This document shows, piece after piece, positions 35,634 to 43,499 of a stretch of DNA of 64,000 bases. The stretch spans positions 62,001 through 126,000 of the forward strand of contig NZ_JACRSO010000004.1 in the NCBI RefSeq assembly GCF_014384745.1, in the 5' to 3' direction. Both the position numbers and the translations under genes were made by a program. Within the stretch, counting starts at the first letter, position 1. Every line of letters begins with the position of its first letter. Below the pieces are notes generated by a model. That model was not told the DNA's origin, made no database searches, and saw only the letters and a list, made by a program, of their open reading frames with translations. This DNA comes from Luoshenia tenuis (GTDB taxonomy: Bacteria > Bacillota > Clostridia > Christensenellales > GCA-900066905).

Positions 35634-36221
35634 ATGCAGCGTTTGCAGGCCCAGTTGCAGTTTTTAACCGAGATCGACAAGATGAAGGACGTGTTCCGCC
35701 GCAACGTCACCATAAAGGCCCGCCGGCAGGAGAACGATGCCGAGCACTCCTGGCACATGGCCCTTTGCGCCCTGGTGCTGGCCGAGTACGCCCCGCCCGG
35801 GGCAGACGTGGGGCGCGCCATCGCCATGGCCCTGGTGCACGACCTGGTGGAGGTCTACGCCGGGGATACTTTTTGTTATGACCAGGCGGGCAACGCCACC
35901 AAGGCCGCCCGGGAGCAGGCCGCGGCCGACCGCATCTTCGGTATGCTGCCCGAGGATCAGGGCGCAAAGTACCGCGCCCTGTGGGAGGAGTTCGACGCCA
36001 TGGACACCCCGGACAGCCAGTTCGCCGCCGCGGTGGACCGGCTGCAGCCCTTCATTCTCAACGTCAATACCCAGGGGCACACCTGGCGCTTGGGGCAGAT
36101 CACCCGCGCCCAGCTGGAAAACCGCCTGGCCCCCATCGCCAAGTGGATGCCCGCCCTCTGGCCCACCGTCAGCGCCATGATCGACGAGGCCGTGCAGCAG
36201 GACCTGCTGCCGGGGGGCTAA
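35634..36221 (+). CDS. HD-domain hydrolase (YfbR-like 5'-nucleotidase family)
   Basis: 195 aa. Metal-binding HD motif residues: H38 in NDAEHSWHMA and H69-D70 in LVHDLVEVYAGD. This combination is characteristic of HD_3/YfbR-like deoxynucleoside 5'-monophosphatases. The remaining C-terminus is helical with WRLGQITRAQLENRL. The substrate is inferred only. Third gene of the DUF2975-YozG operon. Its stop TAA lies inside the head hairpin of a Rep-C element (GGGGGCTAAAGCCC). Confidence 0.85.
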   Translation: MQRLQAQLQFLTEIDKMKDVFRRNVTIKARRQENDAEHSWHMALCALVLAEYAPPGADVGRAIAMALVHDLVEVYAGDTFCYDQAGNATKAAREQAAADRIFGMLPEDQGAKYRALWEEFDAMDTPDSQFAAAVDRLQPFILNVNTQGHTWRLGQITRAQLENRLAPIAKWMPALWPTVSAMIDEAVQQDLLPGG

Positions 36222-36590
36222 AGCCCTTTTGACCGCTCCTATGTTGTGCGGAACGCCTCGCGGCATGGGCACGCAAAGGGCGGTGTCTGCTTCCTCCACC
36301 CTGCTGCCGGGGGCTAAAGCCCTTTTGGCCGCTCCCAGCTCTTGCGCGTACTTATATGCCCGCGCCCGCCATCGGCTTCCTTCCTCCACCCTGCTGCCGG
36401 GGGGCTAACGCCCACTTGACCGCTCCTATGTTGTGCGGAACGCCTCGCGGCACGGGCACGCAAAGGGCTTTACATGCGCTGTCATTCCGAAGCCGCAGGC
36501 GAGGAATCTCTTGACACCCTCTTGGCCCCGTCCGCACCACCTCCGCCCAGGTAAAGTGCCCACCCCACCTTACTCCGGCTTTCCCTCCTT
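36222..36590. repeat. Rep-C and Rep-A
   Basis: Three Rep-C units (heads near 36214, 36308 and 36399) are followed by a Rep-A left half near 36480. No gene seen. Confidence 0.8.
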
Positions 36591-37230
36591 CCCTCTCGCC
36601 TCCCTCTGATGAGGGAGGTGGCGCGCCAGCGCCGGAGGGAGAGATGCCCACGCCAACCGCTCGACCCCGTCCGCACCGCCTCCGCCCGGGTAAAGTGCCC
36701 ACCCCGCCTTACCCCGGCTTTTCCTTCCCTCTCGCCTCCCTCTGTCGAGGGAGGTGGCGCCCCAGCGCCGGAGGGAGAGCTTCCCGCACCAACCGCTCGC
36801 CCCGTCCGCACCGCCTCCGCCCCGGCAAAGCGCCCACCCCACCTTACCCCGGCTTTCCCTCCTCCCCCCTCGCCTCCCTCTGACCAGGGAGGTGGCGCCC
36901 CAGCGTCGGAGTGAGAGGTTCCCACGCCAACCGCTCGGCCCCGTCCGCACCGCCTCCGCCCGAGTAAAGCGCCCACCCCACCTTACCCCGGCTTCCTCCT
37001 TCCCCCTCGCCTCCCTCTGACCAGGGAGGTGGCAGGCCCCCGCCTGCCGGAGGGAGAGATTCCCACGGCAACCCCTCGCCCCTGCCCGCACCGCCTCCGC
37101 CCGGGTAAAGCGCCCACCCCACCTTACCCCGGCTTCCTCCTCCCCCCTCGCCTCCCTCTGTCGAGGGAGGTGGCGCCCCAGCGCCGGAGGGAGAGATTCC
37201 CACGGCAACCGCTCGGCCCGTCCGCACCAC
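36591..37230. repeat. Five-unit tandem array of Rep-B (136-141 bp period)
   Basis: CCTCCCTCTG starts at 36599, 36735, 36873, 37010 and 37151. Each unit is a Rep-B double hairpin plus a 'ccgcctccgcccgggtaaag' linker. The inner hairpin differs between neighbouring units (GCGCGCCAGCGCC, GGCGCCCCAGCGCC, GGCAGGCCCCCGCCTGCC) while staying paired. Confidence 0.9.
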
Positions 37231-37299
37231 AACCGAACCGGTGCCGCTCCCCATAAACCCGACACACTACGACCACCCAACCTGAAAGGAGTACCCCTT

Positions 37300-37776
37300 A
37301 TGCAAATGAGAAGAAGCGACCGCCAGATCACCGACCCCGCCGCCATCCAGGCCATCCTCGATGCCTGCACCATCCTGCGCCTGGCGCTGGTGGCCGATGG
37401 CAAGCCCTACGTCGTGCCCCTGCACTTTGGCTACACCGGCGCGGGCGAGAGCCTCACCCTGTACTTCCACACCGCCCGGGAGGGCCGCCTGCCCCGTGCC
37501 CTGCTGGCCGGCAGCCCCGCCTGTTTTGAGATGGATATCCCCGGCGAGATCATTCGCGGCGAGCTGGCCTGCAACTTCAGCCAGTGTTTCGCCTCCATCA
37601 TTGGGGAGGGCACGCCCCGCGCCGTCACCGGGGATGCGGAGAAGCGCGCCGCTCTGGACGCGCTCATGGACCACGTGGCCGGCCCAGGCCCCCATATTTA
37701 TGCGGATGCCGCCCTGCGCGCCACCGCCGTTTGGGCCCTCCCGGTGGATTCCCTCACCGCCAAGCGCCGGGGCTAG
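37300..37776 (+). CDS. Pyridoxamine 5'-phosphate oxidase-family (NimA-like) flavoprotein
   Basis: 158 aa, split-barrel FMN-binding fold. It starts MRRSDRQITDPAAIQAILDACTILRLALV, followed by KPYVVPLHFGYTGAGESLTLYFHTAREGRLPRAL (the 'P..F.Y......Y.H.A.EG.K' pattern of NimA-like proteins) and CFEMDIP..IIRGELACNFSQCFASIIGEG. Members bind FMN or haem and some reduce nitroimidazoles; the physiological role is usually unknown. RBS AAAGGAG. The TAG stop is itself the loop of a Rep-C head hairpin (GGGGC TAGC GCCCC). It stands alone between the HD operon and the phage replication genes. Confidence 0.88.
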   Translation: MQMRRSDRQITDPAAIQAILDACTILRLALVADGKPYVVPLHFGYTGAGESLTLYFHTAREGRLPRALLAGSPACFEMDIPGEIIRGELACNFSQCFASIIGEGTPRAVTGDAEKRAALDALMDHVAGPGPHIYADAALRATAVWALPVDSLTAKRRG

Positions 37777-38600
37777 CGCCCCTTTAACCGCTCCTACTCT
37801 TACACCTTTCCATGCACCCAGCGCCCGCGACGGGCTTATTTCCGTTGCCCTGCTCCGCTCCCGGGGGAGCTAACGCTCCTTTAACCGCTCTTGCTCCTGC
37901 GCGTTTTCTCGCGCTTTGTGCCCGCTAACTGCTGCGGTATTTTGTCATTCCGAGTGAAACGAGGAATCTCCTTACGCCCTCTTGCTCCGGCTCTACCGCC
38001 TCTGCTCCGGCAAAGTGCTCCCCCTCCGCACCCCGGCATCCCCCTTCCCCCTCGCCTCCCTCTGACGAGGGAGGCGGCAGGCCCCCGCCTGCCGGAGGGA
38101 GAGATGCTCCCGGCAACCGCTCGGCTAAGTCTGTACCTCAACCGAACTGGTCAAGCAGCACTCCCTTGTCAACATGCTAGATTCTTCGCTTCAGCTTCGC
38201 TTCCGCTCTGAATGACAGGCTTGCACCCCTTAATCGCTCTTGCTCTTGCACCTTTTCATACACCCAGTGCCCGCCATGGGCGCTTTTCCGCTGTCATTCC
38301 GAGCGCAGCGCGGAATCTCTTTACAACCGCTTGGCCCGCCCACCCCACCTTACCCCGGCTTCCTCCTTCCCTCTCGCCTCCCTATGTTGAGGGAGGTGGC
38401 GCGCACGCGCCGGAGGGAGAGATGCTCCCGGCAACCGCTCGCCCCGTCCGCACCGCCTCCGCCCGGGTAAAGCGCCCACCCCACCTTACTCCGGCTTTCC
38501 CTCCTTCCCCCTCGCCTCCCTCTGACGAGGGAGGTGGCAGGCATAGCCTGCCGGAGGGAGAGCTGCCCACGCCAACCTCTCGGCCTACACCGCAACCGGA
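37777..38600. repeat. Repeat mosaic (Rep-C, A, B)
   Basis: Rep-C from the preceding stop codon, a Rep-A (37941-38216) whose halves enclose a Rep-B, another Rep-A left half near 38293, and two Rep-B (38376-38423 and 38513-38563). No gene seen. Confidence 0.85.
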
Positions 38601-39179
38601 CCGCCGCCGTTCCTCCCCCTTCTCCCCCATATTCTCCACGGCTGCACTTTCACTCATCCCCCAGCCTCCTCATTGCCTGCTCTCGTCCCCCGTATCCTCA
38701 GCTCTCTTTCCCCCTCGCGCTTCCCCACTCCCACCGCCTCGCGTTCCTCCTTACCCCACCCCTCCCAAATTGTCCCGGCGCGCTCTAATTCCTCCACACG
38801 CCTCCCCTCTCCATTTATCCTGCTCTCCGCGCTCCCCGGCTTGCACTTCTTTCCCCTATCCCGCCGGACCTCTTTTCCCTTCTTTCTGCTCCCGCACACC
38901 CCGCTGGTTCCCTCTGCCTCTCCGTCCAAGCTCATCTCCCCGCACGGCTTTTCCCCCTCGCGCTCCCAACGCTCCCAGCGCTCTTCCTCTCCTCCGCGCC
39001 TCCCTTCTCTATCCCAACCTCCCCACCGCCTGCTCTCATCCCTCCCCACACCCTTAGCTTCCCCTCGCGCTCCCGCTCGCCCGTCACCCATTCCACCCAG
39101 TCCTCCCTCTACCCTCTCCCAACGCTCCTCCTCTCTTGCGCGCCTCCCTTCTTCATCCCTGCCTCCCCACCGCCTGCTC
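38601..39179. other. Polypyrimidine-rich tract with imperfect internal repeats
   Basis: For almost 600 nt the plus strand is overwhelmingly C and T. A phrase CCTCCCCACCGCCTGCTCTC recurs (about 39019 and 39163), with a diverged relative near 38665. The frames over it encode only Pro/Ser/Leu- or Glu/Arg/Gly-rich nonsense, so I call no gene. Confidence 0.7.
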
Positions 39180-39536
39180 TCATCCCTCCCCGCACGCCTC
39201 ATCCCCCGGCCCCCACTTGGCCCGGGCCAGAAGGGTGAAAAACCGCCTGCGCATTTCGTAAAACTGGCGTCTGCCGCAGGGCGCCCCCAGCGCCTCAAAG
39301 CGCACCCCGTAGCACACGTTCAGCACCAGCGCCTCCCCGGCAGCCTCCCGGGCCAGACGGGCGATCAGCGCCACATCCCTTTCCAGCCGCGCCCGCTCCC
39401 ATTCCGGCCCGCCCCAGCCCCGCAGGTGGGATAACCGCCGCTTTTTCTCCTCCAGCTGCCGGCAAAAGTGCAGCAATTCCCGGTAGGCCTCCCGGCTGAT
39501 GCCCGCCTTATCGAGAACCAGCGTCCGCTCCCGCAT
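39180..39536 (-). CDS. Conserved Clostridia prophage protein (late-regulator-like)
   Basis: 118 aa, helical, basic. The pattern ISREAYRELLHFCRQLEEKK..(gap)..ERDVALIARLAREAAGEA.., then GAPCGRRQFYEMRRRFFTLLAR belongs to a family common in Clostridia phages just before the terminase genes. The last stretch looks like a recognition helix, and a role in late transcription (ArpU-like) is plausible but unproven. ATG at 39536 has GGGGGTG. It overlaps the upstream gene by 29 bp. Confidence 0.7.
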   Translation of the reverse strand: MRERTLVLDKAGISREAYRELLHFCRQLEEKKRRLSHLRGWGGPEWERARLERDVALIARLAREAAGEALVLNVCYGVRFEALGAPCGRRQFYEMRRRFFTLLARAKWGPGDEACGEG

Positions 39537-40077
39537 CCGCCTCACCCCCTTTCAGGGATAACTTTGCCCCCTGCTGCGCCAGCGCCCGCAGCCGCGCCTG
39601 TACCTGCGCGGGCAGGCGGATGTTGTTGCGTTCCCGCTCGCGTTCCGCCTCGTAGGTCTTGATAAACTGGGCCCGCAGCACGGCCTGATGATCCAGCTCG
39701 CTCAGGCACAGCTCCCGCCAGCCAAAGCGCTGTGCCGCCCGGCGCACCGGCTCGGGCAAAGAGCGCAGCGCCGCCTCCCCCTCGTAAAAGCCGTACCGGG
39801 AGATGGCCCGCGCCAGCATCGTCCAGGCCTGGTCGGCCTCGGGCTGACCGCTGGCCTCCTGCAGCCCTTCCGCCGCGCTGCGCCGCACGTCCGCAATGGC
39901 GGGCGGGTAGGGGCTGATGGCGATCAACCGCTTGGCCGCCGCCAGCACCAGCGCCTCGGGCAGGTCGCCCAGCATCTCCTGCCAAAGCGCCACGGTGTGC
40001 TGGTCCGCCCGTATCTTACTTGCGGGATAGGCTGCCGTCAGCACCGCCAGCAGCCGCGCCGTCTGCGCCGCCGTCAT
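39508..40077 (-). CDS. Phage replicative helicase loader/inhibitor (G39P-like)
   Basis: About 189 aa. N-terminal domain MTAAQTARLLAVLTAAYPAS..ALWQEMLGDLPEALVLAAAKRL, then AISPYPPAIADVRRSA, is the helicase-loader fold of phages such as SPP1 (gene 39). The C-terminal part (LCLSELDHQAVLRAQFIKTY, then EAERERERNNIRLP) is helical and basic. It would bring the host DnaB-type helicase to the phage origin with the replisome organiser encoded upstream. ATG at 40077 follows GGGGGTG. Confidence 0.75.
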   Translation of the reverse strand: MTAAQTARLLAVLTAAYPASKIRADQHTVALWQEMLGDLPEALVLAAAKRLIAISPYPPAIADVRRSAAEGLQEASGQPEADQAWTMLARAISRYGFYEGEAALRSLPEPVRRAAQRFGWRELCLSELDHQAVLRAQFIKTYEAERERERNNIRLPAQVQARLRALAQQGAKLSLKGGEADAGADAGSR

Positions 40078-41542
40078 GCCCGCACCCCCTGTCCGTCTCC
40101 CCAAAATCGTCTATTTTCCCTTCGCATCTGTTTTTCCTCCTTCTCTTTTCCCGGGGCTATCGCCCCTTGTTCCGCTCTTGTTTCTGCGTGTTTCTATGCG
40201 CCAATTCCCGCCAACCACTTCGTCGGATTTCCGCGCTTCCCTTCCCGGGGCTGTCGCCCTTTGTTCCGCTCTTGCTTTCGCGCCATTCCTTGCGCCTTGC
40301 GCCCCTTGTTCCGCTCTTACTCTCGCGCCTTTCCTTGCGCCTTGCGCCCGCCATGGGCGCTTTTTGTCATTCCGAGCGCAGCGAGGAATCTCCTTGCAAC
40401 CTCTTGGTTCCGCTCATACCTCCGCCTTACAGGTCAAGCGCCTCTCCCCTGCCAACGCATTAGATTCTTCGCTCCGGGCTATCGCCCTTTGTTCCCCTCT
40501 TACTCCTGCGCGTCTCAGCGCCAACTCCCGCCACCGACTTTATCTCTTCTCCAATCGGCCCTCCGCTCTGAATGACAGGGATGCATCCCCCTTAACCGCT
40601 CCTACTCTTACACCTTTCCATACACCCAGCGCCCGCCATGAGCGCTTTCCCTTCCCCCTCGCCTCCCTCTGACGAGGGAGGTGGCGCGCCAGCGCCGGAG
40701 GGAGAGATATTCCCACACCACCGCCCAACCACCACTCCCGCTCTCGCGCATTCCCTTATACCTGCACCCGCCAACCACTTCGCGGGTTCCCGCACTTCCC
40801 TTCCCGGGGCTGTCGCCCTTTGTTCCGCTCTTGCTTCTGCACCTTTCCTTGCGCTTTGCGCCCGCCATGGGCGCTTTTCCTTCCCCCTCGCCTCTCTCTG
40901 ATGAGGGAGGTGGCAGGCCTAGCCTGCCGGAGGGAGAGATATTCCCACACCACCGCCCAACCACCGCTCCCGCTCTCGCGCATTTCCTCGTTCCTTGCGC
41001 CCGCCAACCACTTCGCCGGATCTCCGCACTTCCCTTCCCGGGGCTGTCGCCCTTTTAACCGCTCTTACTTTCGCGCATTTCCTTGCGCCTTGCGCCCCTT
41101 GTTCCGTTCTTACTACGTACGTTTCCATGTCCCCCGCAGCCTGCCGTTGTCCCGTCATTCCGAGCGTGAGCGAGGAATCTCCTTGCAACTTCTTGGTTCC
41201 GCTCATACCTCCGCCGCACAGGTCAAGCACCTCTCCTCTGATATCTTCTCACCCCTACCTACCCCTCCTCCGCCCGGGTAAAGCGCCCACCCCACCTTAC
41301 CCCGGCTTTCCCTCCTCCCTCTCGCCTCCCTCTGATGAGGGAGGTGGCAGGCGTAGCCTGCCGGAGGGAGAGACGCTCACAGCTCGCCATAGGCATTTTC
41401 AGCTCCGCAGCCCCCTCGCCCTCCGTTCACCGCGGGGTTGCCCTCCAGGTCACAGCGTGCGCGCTTCAACAACGGCAAAGCCAGACCGCTGGCCAAACCA
41501 CCCCCCTCTGCCCAGATAAACCGCCGTACCTGTCCTCCCCCC
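40078..41542. repeat. Repeat mosaic between phage replication genes (Rep-C, A, B)
   Basis: At least eight Rep-C heads (near 40153, 40247, 40484, 40805, 41039 and others). There is a Rep-A pair that encloses Rep-C sequence (40367-40580), a Rep-A left half near 41153, and three Rep-B (about 40665, 40897 and 41328). No gene seen. Confidence 0.85.
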
Positions 41543-43366
41543 TCACGTCTCCCGCTCCATCTGCTGTGCCAGCGCCAGAAAGCGTTCTACCGTGTCCCCC
41601 CGCGCGACGGGCCGGCAGACCCGCTTTTGGGCGTTGCGCAGCCAGCCGTCCACAAACCGGGGCATCATCCCGGCCGGGCGCACCCCTTGCGGATTGGCCC
41701 GCAGCCAGCTGTCCATGGCCCGCAGCTCCCCGGCCAGATCCAGTTCCGGGAAGGCCGCCTGCAGCTGGCCGATCTGCGCCGCACCCAGCGCATATTCTCC
41801 GTCCCTGGCCGGCAGGGTAAAGACCGCGCCCGCTTCCAGGGCAAAGGGCATCCCGCCGGGCCCATCCGCAAAACCGGCTTTCTCTTCATGGGGGATCGTC
41901 CCCGCGCCGCCTTGCTCCTCCGCGTCAGTCCGCGCACAGTCCAGCCCACACGCCCCTTGTCCTCGCTGCCAACCGGCCTCGCCGCACTTCTCGTGCGCCG
42001 CCCTCTGACCCAACAACCTGCCGTTCACCGGCGTTTCATTCTCCGCGCGCATCGGCTCACATTCACTTCGCCCTTCATCCGGCCCGTTTTCTTCCTGCCG
42101 TTCTTTTGCGCTTTCACCTGCCTTGCACGCCTCATACGCTCCCGCGCCGCCGTCCTCCAGCCGCCCGGTCTCCTTCGCATCAGTTCGCTCACAATCCCCC
42201 ATATCCAGCCCGCACGCCCCTTGTCCTCGCTGCCAACCGGCCTCGCCGTGCCTCCCGTGCGCCGCCCTCTGACCCAACAACCTGCCGTTCACCGGCGTTT
42301 CATTCTCCGCGCGCATCGGCTCACATTCACTTCGCCCTTCATCCGGCCCGCTTTCTTCCCGCCGTTCTTTTGCGCTTCCACCGGCCTTATGCGCCCCCAC
42401 ATACGCCCCCGCGCCGCCGTCCTCCAGCCGCCCGGTCTCCTTCGCATCAGTTCGCTCACAATCCCCCATATCCAGCCCGCACGCCCCTTGTCCTCGCTGC
42501 CAACCGGCCTCGCCGTGCCTCCCGTGCGCCGCCCTCTGACCCAACAACCTGCCGTTCACCGGCGTTTCATTCTCCGCGCGCATCGGCTCACATTCACTTC
42601 GCCCTTCATCCGGCCCGTTTTCTTCCCGCTGTTCTCTCACGCTTTCACCGGCCTTACGCGCCCCCACATACGCTCCCGCGCCGCCGTCCTCCAGCGTCCT
42701 GCGCGCTTGCGCCTCCGCCCGATCCCTTCGCCGCCCCGCGTCCGCCTGCCCCGCACACGCCCCCGCAGGGGGCCCTTCCTGCTCGCGGCCCTTGCCGCGC
42801 ACCTCCCGCGGAGGAATCCCCCCGAGGGGGTTGGGTTCGGTTGGGTACGGTTCGGTTGGGTTCGGTTCGGTAGGTGCGTCACACTGCGTCACAGCCGCGT
42901 CACAACCCGCGTCACCGTGACGCGTCACAGCTGCGTCACCAACTGCGTCACCATCCCCGCCGCCCTGCGATGCCTGCTCCTTTCTCCGCTCCCGGTAGCG
43001 CCGCGTCCGCTCCATCGTCTGCGCCCGCTTCCTGGCCCGGGTCTCCATCAAAAGGCTGGTGCGCTCCTCCCAGCCGTGCAGCCGGTAACCTCCGGGCGTC
43101 GGCTCAATAAAGCCCGCCTCGCCCCCTTTGGGCGGGGTGCACAGCGCCTGCATCAGCTTTTTCGCCCCGCCAGTAAAGCGCATCACCTCACACAGCGTCT
43201 CCCCGTCCTCCAACGCCAATAGGCCGTCCTCCCGGTTGGCCAGGCACCAGGTCCACAGCCTGCACAGCTTGCCCACTACCATGTCCTTGTCCATGTCCAG
43301 CGCCCGCGCCACCGCCAGTGTCTTGGGATGGTCGGGCAGGTTGTCGTGTAGTTCGATCCACGCCAT
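41543..43366 (-). CDS. Phage replisome organiser with tandem repeats and internal iterons
   Basis: About 607 aa. Residues 1-120 (MAWIELHDNLPDHPKTLAVA.., KLCRLWTWCLANREDGLLAL.., GYRLHGWEERT) form the N-terminal DNA-binding domain of phage replication initiators. A basic RTRRYRERRK stretch follows, then an acidic disordered middle, and a C-terminal FPELDLAGELRAMDSWLRANP..MMPRFVDGWLRNA helicase-interaction-type domain (DnaD/lambda-O-like layout). The middle contains three tandem copies of an 88-89-residue unit that includes ENETPVNGRLLGQRAAH. Near residues 139-163 the DNA carries seven GCGTCAC iterons. ATG at 43366 has AGGAGGAG (14 nt) and is preferred over 43456, which lies before it. Confidence 0.78.
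   Translation of the reverse strand: MAWIELHDNLPDHPKTLAVARALDMDKDMVVGKLCRLWTWCLANREDGLLALEDGETLCEVMRFTGGAKKLMQALCTPPKGGEAGFIEPTPGGYRLHGWEERTSLLMETRARKRAQTMERTRRYRERRKEQASQGGGDGDAVGDAAVTRHGDAGCDAAVTQCDAPTEPNPTEPYPTEPNPLGGIPPREVRGKGREQEGPPAGACAGQADAGRRRDRAEAQARRTLEDGGAGAYVGARKAGESVREQREENGPDEGRSECEPMRAENETPVNGRLLGQRAAHGRHGEAGWQRGQGACGLDMGDCERTDAKETGRLEDGGAGAYVGAHKAGGSAKERREESGPDEGRSECEPMRAENETPVNGRLLGQRAAHGRHGEAGWQRGQGACGLDMGDCERTDAKETGRLEDGGAGAYEACKAGESAKERQEENGPDEGRSECEPMRAENETPVNGRLLGQRAAHEKCGEAGWQRGQGACGLDCARTDAEEQGGAGTIPHEEKAGFADGPGGMPFALEAGAVFTLPARDGEYALGAAQIGQLQAAFPELDLAGELRAMDSWLRANPQGVRPAGMMPRFVDGWLRNAQKRVCRPVARGDTVERFLALAQQMERET
42005..42700. repeat. In-frame tandem repeats within the replication gene
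   Basis: CTGACCCAACAACCTGCCG begins at 42005, 42269 and 42536, i.e. 264 and 267 bp apart (88 and 89 codons). Copies are nearly identical, so they are recent or being homogenised. Confidence 0.9.
42876..42951. other. Iteron array, candidate phage replication origin
   Basis: Seven GCGTCAC heptamers start at 42876, 42886, 42897, 42909, 42922, 42933 and 42945, spaced 10-13 bp (about one helical turn). The central one is part of the perfect palindrome GTGACGCGTCAC (42917-42928). Adjacent on the left is a run of GGTTCGGTTGGGT-type direct repeats (about 42829-42873). It lies inside the replication initiator gene, as in lambda gene O. Confidence 0.7.
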
Positions 43367-43458
43367 CGCCCTTGTTCTCTCCTCCTCTATTTTTATAGGA
43401 TCCTCTTGTCCCTTTTGTGGACTCCACCCTTTGGTTCGCCCTTTTACATATCGCATTT

Positions 43459-43471
43459 ATAAGTATCTTAT
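43459..43471. promoter_or_regulatory. Inverted repeat in the leader of the phage replication operon
   Basis: ATAAG TAT CTTAT in an AT-rich stretch about 95 nt upstream of the replication gene, next to TTATAAAT on the minus strand. A candidate promoter/operator; no repressor gene is present to match it. Confidence 0.35.
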
Positions 43472-43499
43472 TAAAAAGTGAGGTCTAGGGTAAAAAAAA

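Noticed and set aside
38212..39434. Overlapping Pro/Ser-rich plus frames and a Glu/Arg/Gly-rich minus frame
   Set aside because: Produced by the polypyrimidine tract; no RBS, low complexity, and overlapping the real gene at 39180.
41438..43222. 594-aa plus-strand open frame with repeats
   Set aside because: Antisense of the replisome organiser; the Pro/Arg/His repeats are the reverse reading of the 88-codon tandem units.
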